Of a stretch of DNA of 64,000 bases, positions 50,066-60,825 are shown in pieces (within the stretch, counting starts at the first letter, position 1; every line of letters starts with the position of its first letter). The notes beneath the pieces are model-generated. The model was not told the DNA's origin, searched no databases, and saw nothing but the letters and a program-made list of their open reading frames with translations. The translations under genes and the position numbers were made by a program. The DNA is taken from contig PUFA01000070.1 in NCBI GenBank assembly GCA_003508835.1, positions 7,701,001-7,765,000 on the forward strand, written 5' to 3'. The stretch is from Eonycteris spelaea (lineage: Eukaryota; Chordata; Mammalia; Chiroptera; Pteropodidae).

Positions 50066-50707
50066 AACTCTAAGTCTTCCAAAAGTGTATACCAAACTCA
50101 TTACTTATTTGACAAATTCCAAATAGAGTAAACTTTCAGATGTGAGACTGTCAAATAAGAAACACCAGTGTAATCATTTATAATAAATATAATAGTCCTA
50201 CTAATGGTCTACAATAGAGCAAAAATAATATTATATAATATTAAATATTAAAAAAATAATATTCTATAATATTAAATATTTAAAAAATAATATTTACCCA
50301 AATAGTGCATGTATCAAACAAGAGGTCTCATTCCAAAAAAAAGCATATCATCAGCCAGAATAACAAACAATTTCTACATTTGAAGTTAATTTCCAAATTT
50401 TTAGAAATTTACCTACATGCTGCAGTTTCCACTTTTGTTCAATTGAAATAATCTTAACTTGTAAATAGAGATGTCAGGAATAATATTTGGAGATTTCAAA
50501 ATGTATATTCACATCTTGGTGATCCATATATAAGGGTTAGAAGCATCAGTGAATATTTCTAATTGTAATCCTAAAATTCCTAGAACGACAGAATTATAAG
50601 AATGAAACAAGGTCTCCGATTCTCTGTGATTCTTGAATAAGCTGCTCTAACTGTTGCTAACTGAAACACCATGTATTAATGCTAATTTATTTGGAGATTA
50701 TAGCGAC
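50066..50707. other. Unassigned noncoding sequence
   Basis: AT-rich; only the tandem repeat at 50224-50295 is recognised. Confidence 0.5.
50224..50295 (+). repeat. 31-bp AT-rich tandem repeat, about 2.3 copies
   Basis: Units start at 50224, 50255 and (partial) 50286, each opening AATAATATT. Copies one and two differ at about two positions. Each unit contains TAATATTAAATATTA-like palindromic text. Confidence 0.85.
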
Positions 50708-51187
50708 TGTGATAGCCAATTTCCAAGGTAGCCTCTGCATCCCCTGGTATTATCTCTTCCCGCATTGTAGGGTTGGTCTATGTGACCAACAAAATGAAGC
50801 ATAAGTGATGATATCTAACTTCCGAAATTAGACTCTAAAAGACACTGCACTTCTGTCTTGGTTTGTCTATCTTGCTTTGCCCTTAAATCACTTGCTTAGT
50901 GTGGCCAGCTGCAAGTCATGACCTTCTTGTGAAGGGGCCCACATGGCGAAGAAACATAGCCTTCTGCCAACATCCACATGAATAAGCCTGGAAGTAAATC
51001 ATCCAGCCCATCAAAAGGCTGCAGTCTGGTTAACAGCATGACTACAACCTCAAGGGAGACCCAGAGTCAGATCCACACAGCTAAGTTGCTCCTGAATTCC
51101 CAGCCCATAGAAATTAGGTGAGATAAACATTTGTTGCTTTACTCTGCTAAGTATTTGAGTAATGAGTTACATAGCAATAGATAACAA
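50708..51187 (+). mobile_element. MLT1 (ERVL-MaLR) solitary LTR
   Basis: It follows the MLT1 layout throughout: a TGTGATAGCC-like start, TTGGTCTATGTGACCAACAA, GACTCTAAAAGACACTGCAC, GCCAGCTGCAAGTCATGACC, CTCCTGAATTCCCAGCCCAT and a TTACATAGCAATAGATAACA end. There is no internal sequence. Confidence 0.88.
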
Positions 51188-51799
51188 AATAGAGACTAAC
51201 AAATATCTAATATGTAAATAAGTTTACATAAAAACAGATTGTGATCCACCTGCAGTCAGTATAGAAAGGACTGATGATATTAAAAGGCAGGCAAGGATGA
51301 AAAGCTCTTCAGGTGTCACAGCTAGACCCTGAAATGTGCTCACTCTGATGAAATCCAGCCATTATCTGTGAATGTGAGTTCAAGTAGCCAAAATTTGAGG
51401 AAATACTTCCCGTTTAGCCATATCCTGGCCCTGAAATTCATTTCCTTCCTTCTACCAGTGCCAATGTGCATATTTTGTTCATTCTTTGTGCCCTGGTCAG
51501 TGCTCAGTTCCTTCCCCAAAACTTTTCAGACCTTTGCAGCACCAAAGTGTCTCCCTACCTTTTCTCAGCAACTATTGCATTTAATTCTATACCACAAAAT
51601 TTATAATTAAGAATTAGTTTAACCTTTCTAAGTACTTTGAGAGCACAGCATGTTTTTATAAGAATTCTATTGCCTTTATCTCCTCATATTATTCATCTAC
51701 TAGCTACAGCACCCTGTCTCATGCCCATCTTAGCAATTCAGAGGCATGTTCTGTGCTAGATACTGTATGTGACATTCCTCATAAATTTTCAATCTCTTC
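51188..51799. other. Unassigned noncoding sequence
   Basis: No gene or confident repeat. Confidence 0.5.
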
Positions 51800-52235
51800 C
51801 AAGTTTCCCTGAATTCTGGGGCTTAATGGCTGAAAAAATTACAATTCTCAGACTCCTTTGCAGCTATAATTCTGAATATAATTTAGGTTCTGCCAGTAAA
51901 ATGCACTTATGTGAGATTTGGAAGGTGGAAAAGAGATGAAATCCTTATTTTTTCAGTTGTGATTGGTGAGAACATGCTCCAGCTAACATCAGTATTGACA
52001 GCCCACAACCTTCAAGGCTGTAAGGAAGTTATAAAGGCAGTAATGATAATAGTAGCGGCAGCTTCGACCTATGATCGCAGCTCAGTCATATGACCTTGAA
52101 CAAAATGTCCAGAAGCAGTCCCCGCCTCTGGGCCTTCCAAAGATTTTTGTAAGCACCTAACTCTTTGTAGTAAATTGTTCGTAGGGTATTTGTTCCTATT
52201 GCTTGCATTGAGCCCTGAATGATACATGTACCATG
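51800..52235 (+). repeat. Old MER/LTR-type interspersed repeat
   Basis: ACAATTCTCAGACTCCTTTG, GAAGGTGGAAAAGAGATGAA, ATTTTTGTAAGCACCTAACT and TTGCATTGAGCCCTGAATGA follow an old medium-reiteration layout that I recognise but cannot name. Confidence 0.45.
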
Positions 52236-53639
52236 CAACTTTCTTTTTTTTAAGCCTATACTGATGATCTGGTAATTTTTTTCTTCTTTCATTTATCCAC
52301 TCAACTCTCGATGGGCATTTGCTGAATGAATAGATAAGTGAAGAAGAAAAGGTCTCAATGGAAAGACAATAACTTCAGTTTTTAGTAATGTTTGTGGGTT
52401 CTTCAGATGGGGATAACAGACAGTAAAATCGAAGATATGCTTTTAAGGATAGAACTCCAAAGCTTCCTTCAATACTCTGGTGTTAGTGAAATGGCAAGTA
52501 AAGGAACTTAGCACTCACTCTTTGCCGATTACCTTAATTGGGTCTGAATCAGAGCAAATGCATAGAAGCGATGAGAGAAGGTGACAATAAAAATGTGAGT
52601 GTTAACCCTAACTCTTTCTTAAATGCTTTGCAGTGGGAAAAATAGTTTTATTACCATAAACTCTTCAACATTTCAGTAACTAGGACTTTGAGGCTAATTT
52701 AAAGGAGAAGAATTATTTCAGTGCCTCTGCTTGCTTCAGCAAAATTTAAGTAGGGGGAAAAAAGGCATTAGTATAACATTCTGAGACGGGGCTTTTAAGA
52801 ACTTGGTCTATCCAAATCATTTCAGCAAAGCCCTTCTAAACTCCTAAGAAGGCATAGAAAATTATTGCTACTTAAATATTTAATGTTAATTAAGGCTAGC
52901 ATATTAGTTTCCAATCAAATTATGGTAGAATGGAATTATATTTTTAAGTGTTATGTGTATACTTGATACCACATTAGTGTCAACTACAATCAAAGTATAT
53001 GGTACATTTATGTCTTTTTTATAGCATTTTTATTATTTTAAGTGATCATAAATGTTTATAGTAGCTGTAGCTTTATCATATTGTTAATAATGTTTATAAT
53101 GCTATAGTGCCCAGAGATGAATATAAAGCACACACCCAATTACGACATGTTTTTCAATGTGAAAGTAGGATTTTCTTCATACGTTTTACTTTAACACAAT
53201 GCAGTCAAACTTTGGCACTGCTGATATATTTTTGCACATCTCCCACAGCAGTTAGAACAGTGCAGGGTACAAAGAAAGTGTCTAATATTTTCCTGTTGCT
53301 TGAGTAAATGCATCAGTGTTTGTAAATCAGTGAAAACATTCTGTATCTGAAATACCAGTGATTTCTTGAATTGACATGCTTTTCCCTCTCCCAATTGTTT
53401 TGTTCATGTCCTTCTACATATCAGAGGCCTTTCCTGACCTCAAGTACTGTCCCTGATGAACAAGATATAAAATCGTGAGTCTGGTAGATAATGGCTTCCC
53501 CAGTTAGTCTCTCTGTTCCAACTGTCTCTATCATAATTAAACCTTATATAACTTCTCTCTGAGGCTGTGCACCAGCTCATAATAAGGTCTCACTGCTTCA
53601 GTGTCACCTGCTCTATCACCAGTCATTCATCCCATCATC
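52236..53639. other. Unassigned noncoding sequence
   Basis: No gene. ATTTATCCACTCAACTCTCG at about 52291 may be an L2 scrap. Positions 52860-53110 are very AT-rich. Confidence 0.5.
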
Positions 53640-54250
53640 ATGCACTGAGGAACCACCACATGCCAAGCACTGGCATGGCAACAGAGAATATGGTTAAGAA
53701 GCCACACTGCCTGGGCGTTCATATCTTAGCTCCATCTGTTACTAGCTGTGTGGCATTGAATAAATTCCTTAACTTCCCTGGGACTCAGTTTCCTCACTGA
53801 TATAATGGAGATTAAACTAGTGCCTACCCATAAGTGTATATGAAGTTAATATTACAGAAAGTGCTCAATAAATAGTACCAGTCTTAGGGATACAAGATTG
53901 AGTTAAAGTCCTGCCCTCAGAGAAATCACAATCTAATAAGAAAAGCAGCTATTCAATCAGTCATTACTTACAGCATAAGTATTGTGAGAAGAGAAGCACA
54001 GAGAGAAAATGTTTAAATTAGACTGAAATTCTGCAGCAGTCAATATTTGAGACAAGCTTTGCAAAAAGTACAGAGAAGATATTCCAGCCAGAGGCAACAA
54101 CATCATGAAGGCCTGGAAGCAGAAAGCTGAAGATGGCCAGAGGGATGACCAAGGGTTCAGAGCAGCTGGAAGAGGAGCTGAAGCCAAAGGGACAGTTAGG
54201 AAACAGATGGTGATGGACCTTGCATGCAACCCTAAGAGATGTGAAAATAT
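53640..54250 (-). repeat. L2 LINE, antisense, interrupted by a MIR
   Basis: ACCACCACATGCCAAGCACT before the MIR and GGGATACAAGATTGAGTTAA, GTCCTGCCCTCAGAGAAATC after it are consecutive text of the reverse L2 3' end. Further on, AGATATTCCAGCCAGAGGCA and CAGATGGTGATGGACCTTGC continue the reverse L2 order. Confidence 0.7.
53686..53882 (+). repeat. MIR SINE, sense, inserted into L2
   Basis: A nearly full MIR: TATGGTTAAGAAGCCACACT, GCCTGGGCGTTCATATCTTA, TTACTAGCTGTGTGGCATTG, CTCAGTTTCCTCACTGATAT and AAAGTGCTCAATAAATAGTA in order. Confidence 0.92.
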
Positions 54251-55519
54251 CTTTTTGGCCGTTGAATAGAAATTGATGTGCAAAGTAGCTCCAGATCTCA
54301 AAATCTACAGAAAACTGTTGGAAACAACCACCCTATCCACTCTCTCCTTATTGTTACTGTACCCAGTAAGGTTTTGTCAACTATCTGCTCTATGTCCTGT
54401 AACTAAGTCAACCTAATACCCTTAATGAAGTTTACTCAATATAAAAACTTTAAAATTACACGTGGACTCTAGATTCCCTTATGTATGCTATATTAAAAGA
54501 GAACTTCAGACCATCTATGTTTGATCAGCTCTACTAGAAAATTAGTAATGTGGTAGCCCCCCACTGTTCTATGAAATTTTCATTCATTCAAGAGGTGAAT
54601 CTGCCCAAAGATACAGATAAAGATCATAATTCTATTTTTAACCTCCTATTCTTCCCAAGTAAAAACAGGTTAATTATATTTCAGAAGTAACCTTTTCCTT
54701 CCTTTAGATTAGTAATGGTGTCAAATAGTTTCATAATGGATAATAAAAGTTCTATTAGTGTTATGAATTATATTAGTATGAATCTTTTCCGAAGTCTTAA
54801 AATTTTTTAGCTGATATTTTAACTGTCTTAAAATTATAGTATAAAGTACTTTTTAAAAATTCTCTAATGGTTCTATGCCAGCTCACCCAAAACCAGCAAT
54901 CTTAACCACTGCGCTGTATTAGTTCAAGTTCTTCTCTCTCGAATATAAAGCTTTTACTAATTCTATATTGATGCTCTTACTACTCTATATTCTTAAATAG
55001 ACCTTTACATTGCAAAAACAAGACTTACTTTTCCAAGGGGGCTTCTTAAAACTTAAAACATTCTATGAATGCCTTCTAGGATGGTGAATGCTAGATAGAG
55101 AAAAGAATTGCTTCCAGACAAACAATAGTATTTAAATACCCTTTCTTCTGTCATTGTTTCTCATCTTCTATTATAAATGCTATCCATTCCTAAAAGCCAC
55201 CCTTTATCAACAAAATGCTGCTTCACACAAACTTTGCTACTTACAGGTTCTATTCCTTCCTTTAGATACCACAAAAAATTGATGGTGATTAGTTATTTGA
55301 ATTACTCTGACTATATCTTTAGCATCCAGATGGTAGACTTGGATTATGACTACATGATTGCAAAATATTTATTTGAGAAGAAAAAATTCATCCCCTAGGA
55401 CATTTAATTCCCCTCAAGACAAGTAACAGATTTATTAAAATGTTTACTAATGCTATAGAATTAATATGCTATAATAGACCCTTAATTTTTTTACCTGAAG
55501 TAGGTTATATTCATTTATC
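54251..55519. other. Unassigned noncoding sequence
   Basis: No gene. ATCTTAACCACTGCGCTGTA at about 54898 resembles the right part of many tRNA-derived SINE boxes, but no A or B box text or tail is associated with it. Confidence 0.45.
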
Positions 55520-56085
55520 TTGTTGCATAACAAATTATCACAAACTTAACACCTTAAAACACACATTTATGATCTCACAGCTGCCATGGCTCAGGAGTCT
55601 GGGCATAGCGTAACCGGGTCCTCTACTCAGGGTCTCACAAAGCTGCAATCAAGGTGCCAGCCAAGCTGTATGCTCATCTAGAGACCCAAATGGGAAGAAT
55701 TTGCTTCTAAGTTTATTTAGTTGTCAACAAAATTCATTTCCTTTTATCTGTGTAACAAGGGCCCTGATTCTTACTGGCTGTCAGCTGGAGGCCACCATCA
55801 GGACCAAGAGGCAGTGCAATTCCCTGCCACCGTTGTCTTCCTAAAAAGCAGTTCACAACATGGATTTTGCTTCCTCAAGACCAGCAAAAGAATCTCTTCC
55901 TCCAATCTGAAAAGACAGTATCTTCCATACAAAACATATAAACAAGAGTGACTTCCCATCACTTTGTTATCTTCTGTTAATTAGAAAAAGTCATAAACAC
56001 CACCTACACATTATGGGGAGGGAATTCAGGGCATGACTCATGGGAGCTCACATGCGTGCTTGAGCTACTACTATCATCCATAGAA
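55520..56085 (+). mobile_element. Old LTR-like interspersed repeat
   Basis: It begins TGTTGCATAACAAATTATCA and continues ATCTCACAGCTGCCATGGCT, CAGGAGTCTGGGCATAGCGT, CGGGTCCTCTACTCAGGGTC, CACAAAGCTGCAATCAAGGT, GCTGTCAGCTGGAGGCCACC and TCATGGGAGCTCA. This is the layout of a frequent old mammalian element related to 6838-7150. The family name is uncertain. Confidence 0.65.
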
Positions 56086-57929
56086 TACATCCTACCTTTT
56101 CACCCAAAAGAGAATAGAATATAAATAATTGTATTACAATTTTATTCATTGTTGGAGATTTTACTATTGCAAAGTTATTAACAAAGCACCTGAAATAATG
56201 TCATTTAAAGAGAAAATAATTAATATAATTAGTACATTCCTCCTGTGTTTTGAAACACTCTGTTGAGGTTTTGAGACACACTGCTGAGGCTTAAAAAAAA
56301 TTAGAGGCATGACTTTGACATTTTTCTGAAAAGTAAACAGGATTTTCAGGGTACATGAGTGCCTACTGTGCCTCCTAATTATCTTACTGAAGTCTGGCTG
56401 GTAGCAGTTAGCTCAAGAATTCACTAGGTTTCTACTGAGTGTGTCTGCAGTTAGCACGACAGCATTTTCTGCATAAATCTACCCAAGGATGTTCTCAAAG
56501 GGATTAAGCTTGGGTAGAGGCAATGCAGCCCTTTATTAAAAAATTTCTGACAAGATTTTCTTGGTTAAATTTAACTATCGCCATAATAGGAAAAAAAAAA
56601 AAAAGATAATTTGTTCTTCGTGATGCAATTTTCTGGCATAACAAACATACACTTCTTAGGCCTATCTGGGAAGTTGGCAATGATATGTTTCACCATTTCT
56701 CTTCTGGGATGTGCCATGACTGGAATCCTTAAGAATTTTTCATATAAGAACTAGAAGCCATTAGCATAAGTTGATCCTCATGATTTTTGGCTTTCCAAAT
56801 GTGATTCAGGGCAAAAAGGATCACCAGAGGTCTTATATTGCAGTTTTTAATATAAGTTCAGAAAAAATAATGCTTAAGAATGTATTCAGCAGAGTGCAGA
56901 AAAGGAAATGACTCAGTGTTCTTTTATTCTTGACACCTCCTCTCATCACTCTTAACATTGCCACTGGTTAGATGATCTAGTTAAAGAAATATTCAGAATT
57001 ATCTGAGAAGTTCACACAAAGTAAAGACTTCAGGTAATTGTCACAATAATTAAACCAAAGCAGACCCTAAAAAACCTTTTCTTCCATAAAAACTAGAGTC
57101 AAAACCATTTTTCTTTAGTAATGTAGATATTATGAAAAAATTGGAAGGAAAAATATTAGTATTTATTTGTTTAGATAATTATCACAAATATCTTCTTTAC
57201 TTCACATACGTAACTAAATGTAATAAGAAAAACAAGTCAATATGCTAAAAGTTGAACATCTATCATCCTTCCTTCATTCACTCACTCAATATCAACAAGT
57301 CTGCAAGGTTCTCTGCTGGGCACTCTACAATAATGAGATATACAGGGTCCTAGCTCTACATATTTATGTAATGTGATTTATTAAATATGCTCTCAATTCT
57401 AATGTATACAAAATTAAATAAAAAGTGAATCCATAATGTATTTCCATTGAAATGTGTCAGTTAGTATTTACACATGCTCCATTGGTGTTCAAAAGAAAGA
57501 CTGAATAAGGTTAAATGCATATTTCGTTCTTTTCATTTATTTCTTATCTCATTTATTTCCTGAAAATGTAAATGTTATTAAACACCAATTGTATGAACAA
57601 TTCTTAGTTCAGAATAAACTATAAAAAATTATAGTTTTTTACTATAAAAAATTGTTCCCAAGACTGAATTTGTCTTCCAGATTCTACCAAAGTATTTACT
57701 GCTCATTTATTTTTATTTTTATCCTCCATTTTGAGCTAATTTTAAAACTAATAGCGACTCTCAAATGGTACATAACAGTCAACACAGTCCTTAAAATTAG
57801 AGAAAAGACAAAGTCAGAATCCTATATTCAACTGTCAAGTAATTCTGAGGCAGGTAGTTTTCTAACCTCATGAACTTGTATATGTTGTGGGGCAGCATAG
57901 TAGGCAGGGTGTTGGGGAGGGAGCAGGAG
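56086..57929. other. Unassigned noncoding sequence with an L2 scrap
   Basis: TTCATTCACTCACTCAATAT followed by GCACTCTACAATAATGAGAT at 57265-57360 looks like a reverse L2 tail. The rest is AT-rich with no gene. An A-run is at 56590-56604. Confidence 0.45.
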
Positions 57930-58265
57930 TGAGGTTGCGAAGAGTCACTAGTTTGGAACACAACAGACTGAAATGAATCACTTTGTGCACTCTTGGGAGC
58001 TTTGCTTCACTTCTCTTGAACTCAGTTTTCTTTCATCTGTAAAATGGGTGTAAGTACTACGGCAGAAGTGAACGCTAAATGGAATATAGCACTTTGAAGC
58101 ACTTTGCATGTAGAGAGCACTCAAGAATGGTTGCTATTTCTTCACTTATAAATTGGGAGTGATAAAACACCCACCTCACAAACTGTTGTGGAACCAGCAT
58201 TGGTAAATGCATGAGGAAATGCACAGGCACGGTGCCTGGTATCAATAGACATTTATTATAAATGT
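57930..58265 (+). repeat. Two MIR fragments in tandem, sense
   Basis: The first copy runs ATGAATCACTTTGTGCACTC, TTTCTTTCATCTGTAAAATG, AGAGAGCACTCAAGAATGGT. A second MIR 3' half follows at once: CACTTATAAATTGGGAGTGA, ACCCACCTCACAAACTGTTG, GCACGGTGCCTGGTATCAAT. Confidence 0.8.
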
Positions 58266-60059
58266 ATCAATGAATGAGTGTGTGTGCATGTGTGTGCACA
58301 CACATGTGTTTGCAGAAGTGAGTGTGTTTATTTTATTTTCCAAACCATCATACAGACTAGAAAAGAACCAAATTGTTACTTTGAGAAATGCACAAAATAA
58401 AATGGCAAGTTTAGCCGCAGGTCCCAAGTCTATATGGTTGATATAACCTAAGCAATGCCCTAGGAAGATCTGGAGTTGCTGCCATATAGCTGTTAAGTCT
58501 ACTTTCATTTTTCTCCTTTTATGAGCATCTGTCTCATGACTTCCTTATCACACTGGCTCTTTCTCCCTATTCGTGAGGGTAAGGTTGAAAAAATAATGTT
58601 TGATATTTTCCTCAACTTCTTTGAGATTGGTTTAAGATCATTTCAAACTATTAACAGGTAAGATCTTCCTCCTAAAGGCCTCATCTTGAGAAGGTAGCAT
58701 TCCCCATTATGTCTGTACTGATGAAATGTTCTATCAATAATGCCAATTTCTTAAAATACAGACCGGAAATCTGAATGTAATAACTGTAAAAGACTTGAAT
58801 ACCTAGTATTTCCTATGCTAACATATAATAAAATAAACCCTGACTGATAGAGCCCTTCATTCTATTTCTCTTTGCTTTGGTCCATCAGTAAATATTCAAG
58901 CCATTATAGTAAGTTTACCACCATAGAATATTTGGTCTATCGAGAATATTCTAATTTCATATTATTACTATTTTATTTTAAGCATCGTCCGAACTAGTTT
59001 CTGATCTGAAAATAATCTCCCACCTTCTCTGCCTTTGTATTAGGGGATATATAGATCCAGCTGCACGTTTCATAGGCCAAAAAATAGCAATGTCTTAAAT
59101 ATGGCGGAAGTTCCTTTTTTTTCCAGTCATGGGTGGTAGAGGGCTGGTAGGGTGCCAAGTTTTGCAAAGTCATTAAAAGACCCAGACCCCTTCTTCCCAT
59201 TACTCCACCAGCCCTAGGCTTCTACCCTCATTCACGTGGTTCAAGATAGCTCATCTCCAATCAACATTCTGAGCAGCAGAATAAAGGAAGGAAGCGGGAA
59301 GAAGGGGCACACTCCTCTCTTTAAGAATGAATTCAAAAAAATCACACACCACTGCTCCTCACTTCATTGACCAGCACTTTGCCACATGGCCACATCTAGC
59401 TGAAAGGTAGGTTTGGGAAAAGAGTCACAGTCCCAGGAGTCAGATGCACAGCTAAAATCAGTAATTCCATTTTAGCAGAAAAAAATGAAAGTGAATATTG
59501 AATCATAATTATTGGTCCCTGCCACACATTTTTTAGAAATATAATGATCATGAAACAACTCTGCAAAAAATTTGAGTTGAGAGGGGGGAAAAGTTAAACC
59601 TGAGAACAAAACAAAGAATTACCGTTGTGGATAGAGGAAGGATGATGAAATGAAAAGGCAAAAAAAGCTCATTCTAAAAATTTGAACTCACAAAATATCT
59701 CTCTTCAGACTCTCTTTTGCTAATACACTAAGTTTTGTAAAAGTTTCTTAAATGTCAACAGGACATAAGTTCTCCTGATTTCTATTTTCTATTTTCATGA
59801 TTTGGGGATTTCAGTTTTGTTTTGGTTTTTTTTGTTGTTTTTTTTGTTTTTTTTTTAATGCAAGATTTTCCTAGGATGGGGTTGTTCCAGAAACTTAAAA
59901 GAGGCCAGATTTGCCTGCTTGAACCTACAAAAAAGGAAAGCTTTTTTACAGATTTAATATTAATACCATTCATTTGTACATATTAACTTCATAAAACATA
60001 ACCACCTCTTGAAGTAGGAAGAAGAGAAAACACAAGTCCTGTATTTCTAGTCTGAAGAC
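58266..60059. other. Unassigned noncoding sequence
   Basis: No gene. It includes a short TG/CA-rich patch at 58279-58310, an AATATGGCGGAAGTTCC motif at 59098-59114 and T-runs at 59819-59858. Confidence 0.45.
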
Positions 60060-60165
60060 AGCTTATATATTGAAAAGCACACTAGGTTGGGAGTCCCATA
60101 GCTTGGCTCTGGCACTGAATCTTCGTCTTCCCAGCCATGTGACTTTCAGCAAGTCAAGTAATCAT
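60060..60165 (+). repeat. MIR fragment, sense
   Basis: GGAGTCCCATAGCTTGGCTC, CCAGCCATGTGACTTTCAGC and AAGTCAAGTAATCATTCTGT follow the MIR core. Confidence 0.6.
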
Positions 60166-60186
60166 TCTGTAATTACTAACAATTTA

Positions 60187-60821
60187 TAGTAGTCCCCATT
60201 GTCCACTGGGAACACATTCTAAGAACCCCCTGTGGATGCCTGAAACCTCAGATAGGCCAAACCCTATATATACTATGTTTTTTCCTATTATACATACCTA
60301 TAATAAAGTTTGATTTATAAATCAGCACAGTAAGAGATTAACAATAATAACTAATAATAAAATAGAAAATTTTTAACAATGTATTGTAATAAAAGTTATG
60401 GAATGTGGTTTCTGTCTCTCAAAATATTTTATTGTACTGCACTCACCCTTCTTCTTACAAAAGTAGGAGATGATAAAATGCCTACGTGATGAGAAGAAGT
60501 GAGGTGAATGAGACATAATAAAGTAAAATAAGGGTTTTCTAAACACAGGCACTGCGATACCATGACAGTCCGTCTGATAACCCAGCCTGCTACTAAATGA
60601 CTAATAGGCAGGGAGCATATGCAGTGTGGATACACCAGACAGAGGGGTGATTCACACCCAGGGTGGGATGGAGCAGGTCTTGTAAGACTTCATCACGACA
60701 CTCAGAAAGGAATTGATTTAAAACTGATGAATTGCTTATTTCTGGAATATTTTCAGGCCACTCTTGACTACAGGTAACTGAAACTATGGAAAGCAAAACC
60801 ATGGATAAGGGAAGACTACTA
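60187..60821 (+). mobile_element. Tigger-type (TcMar) DNA transposon, both ends present
   Basis: The left end TAGTAGTCCCCATTGTCCA and the right end GGATAAGGGAAGACTACTA are inverted repeats. TA dinucleotides flank it at 60185-60186 and 60822-60823, the mariner/Tigger target. Internal landmarks include CTATATATACTATGTTTTTT, CAGTAAGAGATTAACAATAA, CACTCACCCTTCTTCTTACA and GCCTACGTGATGAGAAGAAG. At 635 bp with no transposase frame it is a non-autonomous derivative. Confidence 0.9.
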
Positions 60822-60825
60822 TACC

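Noticed and set aside
54890..54930. Possible tRNA-derived SINE (AACCACTGCGCTG)
   Set aside because: The motif is isolated. No upstream A or B box, body or A-rich tail could be traced.
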